From positions 1 to 19,082 of the forward strand of contig JALOAD010000062.1 of assembly GCA_023228995.1 (NCBI GenBank): a stretch of 19,082 nt of DNA, in the 5' to 3' direction. The notes beneath the pieces are model-generated. The model ran no database searches. It was not told the origin of the DNA and worked only from the letters and a program-made list of their open reading frames with translations. Positions 7,530 to 13,854 of the stretch are shown here, piece by piece; the stretch's first letter is position 1, and each line of letters opens with the position of its first letter. Source of the stretch: JALOAD01 sp023228995 [NCBI: Candidatus Muiribacterium halophilum] (lineage in GTDB: Bacteria > Muiribacteriota > Muiribacteriia > Muiribacteriales). The translations under genes were made by a program, and so were the position numbers.

Positions 7530-7915
7530 AAGGTTATATATTTATTTTTTATACACCATACTAAAGTCTTAAATAAATTATTAATAGGTTCTTTTTCCCA
7601 AGTATAAAATATAGTATCGAGTCCTTCAATCATAGAGTATGTACAATACTCTGAATTTACTGATAAAAAATATTCTTCTTTTATTATTACAGGTAGTACA
7701 CTAATTATATCCCCAATAGTCATAGTACTATATCTTTCGATAACATTATCATCTCCAAATTCTGGATATAATTGCACAAAGGACGAGGAAACAACATATT
7801 GTTTCTTATTTATAGTAGTATTTATTTCTACACTTGCATGTTTGTTAACATCAAACCCTAACTCTCGGAGTTCTTTAATTTGCTCTACATTTAATATTTG
7901 GTTTTCTAATTCCAT
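7526..7915 (-). CDS. conserved phage-type protein of the MEIKEQ/MELENQ family, 129 residues
   Basis: The protein starts MELENQILNVEQIKELRELG and continues into FDVNKHASVEI. It has a central MTIGDIISVLPVIIKEEYFL and ends LFKTLVWCIKNKYITL. Paralogues occur at 8231-8584 (very similar second half) and 16789-17169 (more diverged), with truncated starts at 5842-5910 and 6326-6352. From memory, small proteins with this N-terminal helix, the TIGDII...LP segment and an ending like WCIKNKYI are widespread in Bacteroidetes phages, with no known function. It is a full-length family member directly behind repeat copy E, which suggests this is the original arrangement of promoter and gene from which the cargo-bearing copies were derived. 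Confidence 0.8.
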   Translation of the reverse strand: MELENQILNVEQIKELRELGFDVNKHASVEINTTINKKQYVVSSSFVQLYPEFGDDNVIERYSTMTIGDIISVLPVIIKEEYFLSVNSEYCTYSMIEGLDTIFYTWEKEPINNLFKTLVWCIKNKYITL

Positions 7916-7972
7916 TGTTGTATTTGTTTTAATTTTAATTCTGTATTATATTGAAACTTTCGTAAATATTAC
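7910..7972 (-). promoter_or_regulatory. promoter/leader repeat, copy E
   Basis: On the minus strand this reads GTAATATTTACGAAAGTTTC, then AATATAAT, an A-rich leader, and the ATG of the 129-residue gene. It differs from copies C and D at a few positions (TAATATT for TAGTATT, one short deletion in the leader). The upstream boundary again falls at an AATG/AACG-like junction, and the upstream sequence (end of the 68-residue gene) is unrelated to that of the other copies. Confidence 0.6.
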
Positions 7973-7983
7973 ATTGTGTGCAA

Positions 7984-8190
7984 TTAAGAAAGCACCACTA
8001 TTTCAGTTCCGTATAAATGAACACAAAACAAACCATCTTGAACAATATCATTTGTCCCTATGTCTTTAAATTTAAACCCCCATCGTTCATATTTCCATTG
8101 GCGACCATACCTATCGGATAGACTTTTACCTTCATTGTCAATTAACCAATTGACAAACTCTTTCACTGAATTAAATTTTATTTGTTCCAT
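7984..8190 (-). CDS. conserved small phage-type protein, 68 residues
   Basis: The protein begins MEQIKFNSVKEFVNWLIDNE and contains GKSLSDRYGRQWKYERWGFK and FKDIG. I recall this pattern (a short N-terminal helix, then a DRYGRQWKYE turn) from small conserved proteins of Bacteroidetes phages, without a known role. There is no membrane segment. The start is supported by its similarity to that pattern. An alternative upstream ORF (8178-8234) overlaps it and shares its leader with the 109-residue gene at 5981-6310. The unit ends at repeat copy E. Confidence 0.7.
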   Translation of the reverse strand: MEQIKFNSVKEFVNWLIDNEGKSLSDRYGRQWKYERWGFKFKDIGTNDIVQDGLFCVHLYGTEIVVLS

Positions 8191-8234
8191 TTCTTTTGAT
8201 TTTTAAAATTTTCTACTTCTTTTCTATTTATCAT
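8178..8234 (-). other. 18-codon leader ORF shared with another gene start
   Basis: The ORF reads MINRKEVENFKNQKKWNK and then TAA. Its DNA is nearly identical over about 30 nt to the start of the 109-residue gene at 6310 (MINRKEVENLKK). Its ATG overlaps the stop of the upstream 117-residue gene as ATGA, and its frame runs past the start of the 68-residue gene in a different frame. It is best read as the retained start of a replaced gene that may now couple translation, rather than a functional peptide. Confidence 0.45.
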
Positions 8235-8584
8235 AAGGCAATATATTTATTTTTTATACACCATACTAAAGTCTTAAACAAATTATTAATAAGTTCTTTT
8301 TCCTGAGTATAAAATATAGTGTCGAGTCCTTCAATCATAGAATATGTACAATATTCTGAATTTACTGATAAAAAATATTCATCTTTTATTATTACAGGTA
8401 GTACACTAATTATATCTCCAATAGTCATCATTGGAAATAAAGGAGCACCACCTATATAAAAATCATCTTTTATTATTATTTGTTCTCCATTTGATTTTAA
8501 CGAAGAATGTTTGTTAACATCAAACCCTAATTTTTCGAGTTCTTTAATTTGTTTTATACTTAATATTTGTTCTTTTATTTCCAT
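8231..8584 (-). CDS. conserved phage-type protein of the MEIKEQ/MELENQ family, 117 residues
   Basis: The protein starts MEIKEQILSIKQIKELEKLG, followed by FDVNKHSSLK, MMTIGDIISVLPVIIKDEYF and a C-terminus ending LFKTLVWCIKNKYIAL. Its second half is almost identical to that of the 129-residue protein at 7526-7915, while the middle differs. This fits duplication followed by exchange or deletion in the variable region. Its stop overlaps the ATG of the shared leader ORF. The N-terminus is the sequence retained as stubs in the cargo units at 5842-5910 and 6326-6352. It overlaps the preceding gene by 41 nt. Confidence 0.8.
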   Translation of the reverse strand: MEIKEQILSIKQIKELEKLGFDVNKHSSLKSNGEQIIIKDDFYIGGAPLFPMMTIGDIISVLPVIIKDEYFLSVNSEYCTYSMIEGLDTIFYTQEKELINNLFKTLVWCIKNKYIAL

Positions 8585-8840
8585 AATTATTTAATTTATA
8601 TTTACGTGTATATTTTTCATATCGTTTTCTAATATAATTAATATTTAGTTTAAACCAAATTTTACATGCTCTATCCCTTACTTCTTGTTCTGTCATGCCA
8701 TATTGAAAAATACCACTATATTCATTATCATCATATCCAATAGTCATACCTGTTATAGTGTCATAAGATTTTGTAACACTATAAATATTAATAGCATTTC
8801 TTCCTCTTTCTCTAAGTTTTATTAAAAGTCTTGTTTTCAT
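8544..8840 (-). CDS. conserved small phage-type protein, 98 residues
   Basis: The basic protein starts MKTRLLIKLRERGRNAINIY and has a C-terminal helical, strongly basic region (IRKRYEKYTRKYK). The MKTRLL...LR start followed by a short beta region is a pattern I associate with small phage proteins that have no assigned role. The last 13 codons run over the start of the 117-residue gene (41-nt overlap), an unusually long overlap here. The end may therefore be an extension caused by a lost stop, or the two genes may be tightly coupled. No membrane segment is seen. Confidence 0.65.
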   Translation of the reverse strand: MKTRLLIKLRERGRNAINIYSVTKSYDTITGMTIGYDDNEYSGIFQYGMTEQEVRDRACKIWFKLNINYIRKRYEKYTRKYKLNNYGNKRTNIKYKTN

Positions 8841-8855
8841 AATATTTTTATTTGT

Positions 8856-9332
8856 TTATACCATAATGTTATCTTCTTCATTACCTCCTAACATTAATAA
8901 TCTAATTGCTTCATCAATTATTAAACCTAATGTTGTTGAATCTGGTGGTGCTAAATATTCACCATGACTATTTCTTCTCCATTTTTGATAATATCTTAAA
9001 TATTCAATAACTTCTTCCTTATTAAAGGAATATTGTAATACTGGTAAATCATAATCTTTAATTAATAAAGATGCCATTTCATCACTTGAAAATTCAAAAT
9101 CAATAACATATCTTTCACTAATATCACCAACAACTTCTTGAAATGATAAACCATAACCCTTTGGTGTTTTCCACCACATCATAACAAAAGTGGAATTACT
9201 AAGTCTATCTAAACATTGGTAATAATTCATTGGTAAAGTGTTATCACCTTGCTTAAATTTTTTTTCAGAGCAATATTTGTTTGCTGTATTAAATATTTTT
9301 AAGTACTCTCCTTTATCTTTTATAATTTGCAT
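8856..9332 (-). CDS. hypothetical protein, 158 residues
   Basis: I do not recognise the family. The protein begins MQIIKDKGEYLKIFNTANKY and contains an aromatic stretch (STFVMMWWKTPKGYGLSFQE), an acidic middle part and a C-terminal helix (LGLIIDEAIRLLMLGG). No signal or membrane segment is predicted by eye. It sits 15 nt upstream of the 98-residue gene and 23 nt downstream of the 121-residue gene, so it belongs to the same operon of small accessory genes. Confidence 0.7.
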   Translation of the reverse strand: MQIIKDKGEYLKIFNTANKYCSEKKFKQGDNTLPMNYYQCLDRLSNSTFVMMWWKTPKGYGLSFQEVVGDISERYVIDFEFSSDEMASLLIKDYDLPVLQYSFNKEEVIEYLRYYQKWRRNSHGEYLAPPDSTTLGLIIDEAIRLLMLGGNEEDNIMV

Positions 9333-9355
9333 ATTCTTAAATTTATTAATTTATA

Positions 9356-9721
9356 TTATTTTTGTATTAGCCCCCAAACGCAAGAATCATAATGTTTTTT
9401 ACCATTTCCAGATTCAAAAATAAAATAAAAATCTTCATCTGTTATTTCTAAACCTTTAAGATAATAAACCTCATCATCTATTTTTTTAGAATAATCTTTA
9501 TTATCTAATATTTCTTTTCTGATGCATTCAAGAGTATCTTTATTTTTACTGAATTGTTTAAAATATGATTTATCTAAATCTTCATAAGGTATACTTACTG
9601 ATAACCATATTTTTAACAAGTCATTGTGTTTATGATATTTACGAAAATAATCTTTATGATATTTTCTAAATATCTTCTTAAACTCTCTTAAATCTTTACA
9701 ATGTTTTGGTTTTATTTTCAT
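9356..9721 (-). CDS. hypothetical protein, 121 residues
   Basis: I do not recognise this gene. It has a very basic N-terminus (MKIKPKHCKDLREFKKIFRK, then two YHK motifs), and the rest is mixed alpha/beta with an acidic LEITDEDFYFIFESG. The basic head might bind nucleic acid, but no named domain is visible. It follows a 36-residue membrane peptide ORF by 50 nt and is the middle member of a co-directional run. Confidence 0.65.
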   Translation of the reverse strand: MKIKPKHCKDLREFKKIFRKYHKDYFRKYHKHNDLLKIWLSVSIPYEDLDKSYFKQFSKNKDTLECIRKEILDNKDYSKKIDDEVYYLKGLEITDEDFYFIFESGNGKKHYDSCVWGLIQK

Positions 9722-9771
9722 ATTGTTACAATTTTAATAGATGAATCTTTTCACATAAATACATTCTACTT

Positions 9772-9882
9772 TCATATTACTTGTAAAAATGTTTTATTTA
9801 ATAAATATATTGCTCCTATTAATAATATAATGATTATAATAAATAATATAATACTACATCCTTTATTTATATCATTATTCAT
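9772..9882 (-). CDS. 36-residue single-pass membrane peptide
   Basis: The ORF runs from an ATG at 9882, 1 nt after the stop of the preceding gene, to TGA at 9772. After MNNDINKGCS there is a run of about 17 hydrophobic residues (IILFIIIILLLIGAIYLL) and a short NKTFLQVI tail. This is the layout of a small single-pass inner-membrane protein. Tight spacing to the upstream stop and the clear hydrophobic segment argue that it is real, although AT-rich sequence makes hydrophobic chance ORFs common. The function is unknown. Phage peptides of this kind can be superinfection-exclusion or lysis-related, but nothing here shows that. Confidence 0.5.
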   Translation of the reverse strand: MNNDINKGCSIILFIIIIILLIGAIYLLNKTFLQVI

Positions 9883-9883
9883 A

Positions 9884-10594
9884 TTAATTTTGAATTAGTT
9901 GCTTAAAATACTCATTTAATTTTTGGGAAATGATTTCAGCTTCTACTTCAGTACGGAAGTAATTACCAGAATTGTAATTATCATTATCCATAGGGTAATC
10001 ATGATCATCTTTACTTTTATCGGAAAAAAACCAATCCTTTATATTAAAATTTACAAAGTAATATAACTTATCCTCTTCAGCTCTCCATCTCTTATGCTTT
10101 TGTCTTTCAGGTAAATTATTAAAATCGATTACATCATAATTGTAATCATCTTGGTAATGGAGTAGTTGAGGATTTTTACATTCATGAGTATAACACCCAT
10201 TAATTGTGTATGATTTTAATCCTGACTTAAACTCTACTGATAATCCATAAACAATATTTGATGAATATACAATATCTTGTACTACTCCTACTTCTTTTTG
10301 TAGTATATCGTAAACTTTATCATTTATTCTAAAATCTTGTGTGTTGTCTTTTTTAGGATATTTTTCAAAGAAAAGGTTAAAGTCTTTTTTATTAATTACT
10401 TCATGCCAGAAAAAACCACCTTCTTGAGTTTTATCCCATGAAAAACCTTCATTAAATCGTCCTGTAACAACTCGTTTTTCAAAAATAGAAATATCTCTTT
10501 GATTGCCTTGTTCTTCTTGACAATCTAAAATGCGAGCTATTATTTCTTTTGGAAAACCTTCTAGTTCTCCTTTTTCTAATTCTTCTTTTTTCAT
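9884..10594 (-). CDS. conserved phage-type protein (EGFPKE...GNYF family), 236 residues
   Basis: The frame is open from 10729, but the first 45 codons read through the inverted-repeat element, so I place the start at the ATG at 10594 (MKKEELEKGELEGFPKEIIA). Three segments are visible: residues 10-80 with EGFPKEIIARILDCQEEQGN, KGF-like and FFEKYPKK patterns; residues 85-150 with a small beta domain (INDKVYDILQKEVGVVQDIV, then VEFKSG); and residues 170-236 with a C-terminal module (KRWRAEEDKLYYFVNF, GNYFRTEVEAE). From memory these modules recur in Bacteroidetes phage proteins of unknown role. The gene is cytosolic by eye and heads the run down to 7526. Confidence 0.75.
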   Translation of the reverse strand: MKKEELEKGELEGFPKEIIARILDCQEEQGNQRDISIFEKRVVTGRFNEGFSWDKTQEGGFFWHEVINKKDFNLFFEKYPKKDNTQDFRINDKVYDILQKEVGVVQDIVYSSNIVYGLSVEFKSGLKSYTINGCYTHECKNPQLLHYQDDYNYDVIDFNNLPERQKHKRWRAEEDKLYYFVNFNIKDWFFSDKSKDDHDYPMDNDNYNSGNYFRTEVEAEIISQKLNEYFKQLIQN

Positions 10595-10632
10595 TTTATT
10601 TTGTTTTTTAAGTTTGATAATAAAGTACATAC

Positions 10633-10726
10633 GCACAACACGTGGTGTAATTAATTGCCATTTCGTGGGTATGTGAAGCATTGTCGCCCGCAATCGGCAA
10701 CTAACCATACCACCAACGTTATGTGC
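10633..10726. repeat. 94-nt imperfect inverted repeat, attC-like
   Basis: The outer arms on the plus strand are GCACAACACGTGGTG (from 10633) and CCACCAACGTTATGTGC (to 10726). Inside them, AATTGCC near 10650 pairs with GGCAACT near 10700. The arms pair over roughly 27-31 nt with several extra unpaired bases, around a loop that is itself partly self-complementary. Ends of the form GCACAAC ... GTTATGTGC, the imperfect pairing, the length and the position against the 3' end of a small gene resemble integron attC sites, but the GTTRRRY core is not matched perfectly. No integrase is in the window. Confidence 0.45.
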
Positions 10727-11009
10727 CAAGGCTACAAGAAAAAGACGAAGTGTCTATGAATCGAACTGCATTGCTCGGAAGTTCAACTATTTCTCCATTT
10801 AGTTTCTCGACAATAGCAACAACAGAAGTAATAATACCACTGTTGCATTCTTCGCTCGAATTAATCCATTGGTGAAATAACCCAGACTCTGAAAATTCTT
10901 CTGAATAGCAACCAGTTCCCGCAATACGTTCTTTTTTTTCAAAGAACTCTCCTTCACCTGTTATGTTGAACTCAACAGGAATCCATGTTTTAAAAATAAC
11001 TTTCCTCAT
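10719..11009 (-). CDS. conserved small phage-type protein, 96 residues
   Basis: The protein starts MRKVIFKTWIPVEFNITGEG and contains ERIAGTGCYSEEFSESGLFH and VVAIVEKLNGEIVELPSNAV. The pattern (M-x-KVIFK-x-WIP, GTGC, FHQW, VAIVE ... PS) matches a small conserved protein I recall from Bacteroidetes phages and prophages, with no known function. After RFID the last residues (TSSFSCSLGT) probably come from sequence fused at the insertion junction, because the TAA stop lies inside the attC-like repeat. The G+C content is clearly above its neighbours, so it is likely a recent arrival. Confidence 0.7.
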   Translation of the reverse strand: MRKVIFKTWIPVEFNITGEGEFFEKKERIAGTGCYSEEFSESGLFHQWINSSEECNSGIITSVVAIVEKLNGEIVELPSNAVRFIDTSSFSCSLGT

Positions 11010-11024
11010 TTTATTTTGTATTAA

Positions 11025-11147
11025 TTAATTAATATACAAACAGTTATGCTCAAAAACTAACATTGTAGCATCTCTCCCATGTTCAGAAGTATTACCATTA
11101 TATCATGTAAGCTTTTGAAAATAATCTTTATTTATTTTTGTGTTTTC
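11025..11147 (-). pseudogene. coding remnant upstream of the 96-residue gene
   Basis: On the minus strand an open frame reads ENTKINKDYFQKLT, then TGA at 11103-11105, then YNGNTSEHGRDATMLVFEHN followed by CLYIN and TAA. The part after the TGA looks like genuine coding sequence and has no start codon of its own. Changing TGA to TGG would join the two parts. I do not recognise the protein. The stretch could instead be non-coding leader of the 96-residue gene. Confidence 0.3.
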
Positions 11148-11319
11148 ATAAAATACCAAATTCTTTATTAAACTCTATTATTGCTTGATAAGGAGTTTTC
11201 CCAAAACCTGCAATACCTTCTTGTAAATCTCCTCCATAAAGGCAACAATACATATCACCATATTTAAAAACTCTACATTTTAAGGCAGAAATTATCCTTA
11301 ATTGATTAATGGTGTACAT
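11146..11319 (-). CDS. small conserved-type protein, 57 residues
   Basis: The ORF runs from ATG at 11319 to TGA at 11146. The protein begins MYTINQLRIISALKCRVFKY and contains CCLYGGDLQEGIAGFGKTPY followed by QAIIEFNKEF. The GEN/GDLQEGI-GFG-TP--AI--F pattern is one I recall from the ends of small phage proteins, and the central part is compositionally like real protein. A 10-codon stub in another frame (MELIAKYVHH, from 11338) overlaps its start and resembles the MELI starts seen elsewhere in the window. No membrane segment is seen and the role is unknown. Confidence 0.65.
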   Translation of the reverse strand: MYTINQLRIISALKCRVFKYGDMYCCLYGGDLQEGIAGFGKTPYQAIIEFNKEFGIL

Positions 11320-11358
11320 ATTTTGCTATTAATTCCATTTTGTTTATTATTATTTGAT

Positions 11359-11820
11359 TTATCCTAAAAGCATTTCTTCATATAAATATATGAATTGTTT
11401 TCCTATATAATCTGCAAGTTTTTTATCTTTTAAACAGAAGAGAACACCGAAATACGTAATCGCATTCGCAGGTGAATTATTCGAAAACGAGAACCCGATA
11501 CCTGTCTCTGACTCGTAAAAACAACAATACCATTTGCTTTGTTTAATTTTGTTAAAATCAGGTTTCCACCCCTCATTAAGAGCTTCTATGATTATCTCAA
11601 GTTTTCTTCTCGCAATTTCACGAGGGTATAAATTATTTTCATCAAAGTGGTCACGTCTTAATACTTCAAGAGCATCTTCATAAGTTTTCACTCTATCTAT
11701 AATGCTTATTGGTTTAAGTTCGGGAAATAATTCCTCTAACTCTAATTTTCTTTCTAATGTTGCTTCTTTATGAAGTAGTTTTGCTTCATCTATGGAAAGG
11801 TTTAATGTTATTTTATTCAT
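11359..11820 (-). CDS. conserved phage-type protein, 153 residues
   Basis: The protein starts MNKITLNLSIDEAKLLHKEA and contains SIIDRVKTYEDALEVLRRDH, then RRKLEIIIEALNEGWKPDF, a beta-rich WYCCFY...GIGFSFSNNS segment and a C-terminus LCFKD-like (VLFCLKDKKLADYIGKQFIY). This order of motifs is very characteristic of a protein I recall as widespread in Bacteroidetes phages and prophages. Its function has not been assigned as far as I know. Length and both ends fit the family, so the start is well supported. There is no membrane helix. Confidence 0.8.
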   Translation of the reverse strand: MNKITLNLSIDEAKLLHKEATLERKLELEELFPELKPISIIDRVKTYEDALEVLRRDHFDENNLYPREIARRKLEIIIEALNEGWKPDFNKIKQSKWYCCFYESETGIGFSFSNNSPANAITYFGVLFCLKDKKLADYIGKQFIYLYEEMLLG

Positions 11821-11873
11821 AATTTTATTTGTTTTATATCCTTGTCTTGTTTATTTTTATTTGTTAATAATTT

Positions 11874-12077
11874 TTACCATCCTATTCTTTTAGAAATTTC
11901 AGATGTGAAACCCCCAAAATGCTTAAAGAGTCTATCTGAAAAATATTTTGCAGCTGGATGTCTTCCATCAAGCCATTTTTGATTACTTGTTCCAAACCTC
12001 CAAATGCTACACATTTCTTCATGACTCAAAGCATCTATTTCTTTTTTGTCCTCTTCTGTAAGCTGTTCTGTACTCAT
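11874..12077 (-). CDS. conserved small phage-type protein, 67 residues
   Basis: The protein reads MSTEQLTEEDKKEIDALSHE, then EMCSIWRFG, and ends RLFKHFGGFTSEISKRIGW. The pattern EIDALSHEEMCSIWRFG with a C-terminal IGW is familiar to me from small proteins of Bacteroidetes phages, and the same WRFG/W-x-x-GR-P-x-x-KYF layout is faintly present in the 76-residue protein at 12520-12750 (WFEGRYPNSKKF). It is probably a small soluble protein; the role is unknown. Confidence 0.7.
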   Translation of the reverse strand: MSTEQLTEEDKKEIDALSHEEMCSIWRFGTSNQKWLDGRHPAAKYFSDRLFKHFGGFTSEISKRIGW

Positions 12078-12152
12078 TATTTTTATTTTTCAATTGTTAC
12101 TTGTAAATTATATTTGAATTCATCTCTACAATTCTTTTTTATATCCATAGAA

Positions 12153-12212
12153 CTATTTTAAGGTTTCATCAAAATCTCTTCTACATTGATGTGTTTTCTT
12201 TATTAATTCCAT
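12153..12212 (-). pseudogene. truncated 19-codon ORF, start of a MELIKxTH-CRRDF protein
   Basis: The ORF encodes MELIKKTHQCRRDFDETLK and then TAG. The MELIK-TH-CRRDF start recalls a small zinc-finger-like phage protein that normally continues with further cysteines, which are missing here. A second tiny ORF (12083-12148, MDIKKNCRDEFKYNLQVTIE plus K) overlaps the stop region in another frame and fills the gap to the 67-residue gene. Either could be translated, but together they look like a decayed small gene. Confidence 0.4.
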
Positions 12213-12224
12213 TTGTTTTATTCT

Positions 12225-12449
12225 CTATTTAATATGGTTAATTTCATTATCTATAACATCACTACTGGTTACATCAATTATTTCACATTTATAATTATAA
12301 GCATAATCATCTATAAATTCATCTAAACTAATTCCATTAGACTCAATTTTTTTTATATCATCGTCAAGAATTTCAAGTAATATTTTTTCTGTTAAAGTTT
12401 TTGCGAAATGCCTTTCTAATTTTATTTTTTTTGACATAATTTTATTCAT
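12225..12449 (-). CDS. hypothetical protein, 74 residues
   Basis: I do not recognise the family. The protein starts MNKIMSKKIKLERHFAKTLT and ends acidic (DEFIDDYAYNYKCEIIDVTS ...), so it has a basic head and an acidic tail. A second methionine at residue 5 is an equally good start. The frame is also open upstream, without an ATG, through about 22 codons reading CKNEWSQTRELSIPLQKE, which look like coding sequence. The current gene may therefore be the 3' end of a longer ancestor that lost its start. It ends in TAG, 12 nt before the truncated MELIK ORF. Confidence 0.5.
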   Translation of the reverse strand: MNKIMSKKIKLERHFAKTLTEKILLEILDDDIKKIESNGISLDEFIDDYAYNYKCEIIDVTSSDVIDNEINHIK

Positions 12450-12519
12450 TTCTTTTTGTAATGGGATTGATAACTCTCTTGTTTGTGACCATTCATTTTT
12501 ACATAGAGTATTTGATTAT

Positions 12520-12750
12520 TTATTTCATAATTCCTATTAATAATATTTCTCCTAATGGGGATGGTTTATGAAATTTTTTGGAGTTAGGATATCTACCCTC
12601 AAACCAAGTTGAGGTTAATGGTCTCCAATCACTTTCCCACACATGACCAGTTGTTTCTATTAGTGTATTATAAATTAATAAGCAATCTTCTGCTTCTTTT
12701 TTATAACATGTTTTTACTTGATTATTTATTTCAGTTAATAACTTTCCCAT
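12520..12750 (-). CDS. hypothetical protein, 76 residues
   Basis: The protein starts MGKLLTEINNQVKTCYKKEA and contains ESDWRPLTSTWFEGRYPNSK. It has no membrane segment. The short WFEGRYP...K(K/Y)F element is shared loosely with the 67-residue protein at 11874-12077 (WLDGRHPAAKYF), which may indicate a common fold or origin. It follows the DUF551-like gene by 7 nt and is the last tightly spaced member of the 12,520-14,683 cluster. The function is unknown. Confidence 0.65.
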   Translation of the reverse strand: MGKLLTEINNQVKTCYKKEAEDCLLIYNTLIETTGHVWESDWRPLTSTWFEGRYPNSKKFHKPSPLGEILLIGIMK

Positions 12751-12757
12751 AATAATT

Positions 12758-13075
12758 TTATTTTAATTCGATAGGTCTCCATTTAATAGGATCTGGAGAC
12801 ATAATAATGTCTGTTCCACATATAGAGTAATATTCATCATTACCATCCGAAACTCTCGCAACTACTGCCTTGTATTCTCCATTATCTGCTAATACACTTT
12901 GGTAATATTGAGGTGATTCATCTTCTATACTTATCCACTTTTGAACAATTTCTGCACCTGCCTTAAATGCTTTCTTTACTGCTTCCTCAGGAAATGTTAT
13001 CCAAGTAGAATTTACATAATTTAATGCTAATTCTTCTATCATTTCCATTTTAATATATTTTTTATTTGTATCCAT
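12758..13075 (-). CDS. DUF551-like protein, 105 residues
   Basis: The C-terminal 60 residues have the DUF551 pattern: WISIEDESPQYYQSVLADNG, a central VVARV...YYS segment, and a closing IKWRPIEL. DUF551 proteins are common in phages and prophages and have no established function. The N-terminal 45 residues (MDTNKKYIKMEMIEELALNY, then a FPEEAVKKAFKAGAEIVQKW helix) are also typical of phage members, where a short helical region precedes the domain. An internal start at MEMIEEL is possible. The start is 1 nt from the stop of the upstream membrane protein gene, so the two are cotranscribed. Confidence 0.75.
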   Translation of the reverse strand: MDTNKKYIKMEMIEELALNYVNSTWITFPEEAVKKAFKAGAEIVQKWISIEDESPQYYQSVLADNGEYKAVVARVSDGNDEYYSICGTDIIMSPDPIKWRPIELK

Positions 13076-13076
13076 T

Positions 13077-13556
13077 TTATTCTTCTATTTTAGAATTTTT
13101 ATTTTTATTATTGATATAATAAATTTGAGTTTTTAATTTTTTAGACTTAAATGAATAATAATATTTTTTTCTTTCATTTTGATCATCATATTCACTTGAT
13201 ATCAAACTTTGTACTTCCTCTATGGTTTTTATATTTCTATAAGTAAAACACTCAATCCAATAAGGTATACCAAATAAACCGAGTTTTTTTTCAAATACTA
13301 AAAAATATTCATTATCTTCATATTTTTTAATTTTATATCCAAATGTAAATATACTTGACAAATGATCAAAATATACATAATTAAAAAATATAAATGTTAT
13401 TACACAAATTGATGAAAATGTCATATACTCATCAAAAAGATATCTTATCTTATGTAAAAAATTAATTAATACATATATAGATCCTATCATTCCAGTAATA
13501 ACAAATATCTTAAATAACCAATATAAAAAAAATTCTTTATAACTATCTTTTTTCAT
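13077..13556 (-). CDS. membrane protein with two transmembrane segments, 159 residues
   Basis: Two hydrophobic stretches are visible, at about residues 10-33 (FLYWLFKIFVITGMIGSIYV) and 45-63 (FSSICVITFIFFNYVYF). A roughly 95-residue basic, soluble C-terminal part follows, ending in a lysine- and asparagine-rich tail (YYINNKNKNSK). There are few charged residues between the two helices, so it is most simply a helical hairpin with the C-terminal part in the cytoplasm. No family is recognised. It is 3 nt downstream of another membrane protein gene, suggesting a shared envelope role. Confidence 0.65.
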   Translation of the reverse strand: MKKDSYKEFFLYWLFKIFVITGMIGSIYVLINFLHKIRYLFDEYMTFSSICVITFIFFNYVYFDHLSSIFTFGYKIKKYEDNEYFLVFEKKLGLFGIPYWIECFTYRNIKTIEEVQSLISSEYDDQNERKKYYYSFKSKKLKTQIYYINNKNKNSKIEE

Positions 13557-13559
13557 AAT

Positions 13560-13832
13560 TTATTTATTTTTTATTAATAACACAACACTATCAATATGAA
13601 TTGGTTCCCATGTTGATAAAATAACCATATCATTGATTTCTGATTTTGCTTTCACATATACAGTATCCCCTTTATATACTATTTTAGTGTCTTTTAATAT
13701 TTCGAATTTAGTATTGAAATTTTCATCAATTTTACTTTTTTGGTACTTAATATAGAGACTTAATATACTTAATATAATTACTATTGAGTTTAATATAATT
13801 ATAATTGCAACTATCCATCCTTTATTATCCAT
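13560..13832 (-). CDS. single-pass membrane protein, 90 residues
   Basis: An N-terminal hydrophobic segment at about residues 6-28 (WIVAIIIILNSIVIILSILS) is followed by a basic stretch (YIKYQKSK) and a roughly 50-residue soluble part with beta-strand character (VYKGDTVYVKAKSEINDMVI). This fits a membrane-anchored protein with a small beta-rich domain that may resemble an SH3-type fold, but I do not recognise the family. It is 22 nt downstream of the P-loop protein gene and 3 nt upstream of the next membrane protein gene. Confidence 0.65.
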   Translation of the reverse strand: MDNKGWIVAIIIILNSIVIILSILSLYIKYQKSKIDENFNTKFEILKDTKIVYKGDTVYVKAKSEINDMVILSTWEPIHIDSVVLLIKNK

Positions 13833-13854
13833 AATAATTTATTTTATTTATTTT

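Noticed and set aside
9884-10729. 281-residue version of the EGFPKE protein starting at 10729
   Set aside because: The first 45 codons read through the inverted repeat and have no family resemblance, while the internal methionine at 10594 begins the recognisable N-terminus.
11041-11110. tRNA-like stretch (TATAATGGTAATAC ... GGGAGAGATGCTACAATG)
   Set aside because: The D-arm-like phrase is suggestive, but no acceptor stem or T-arm pairing can be built, and the same bases read well as protein.
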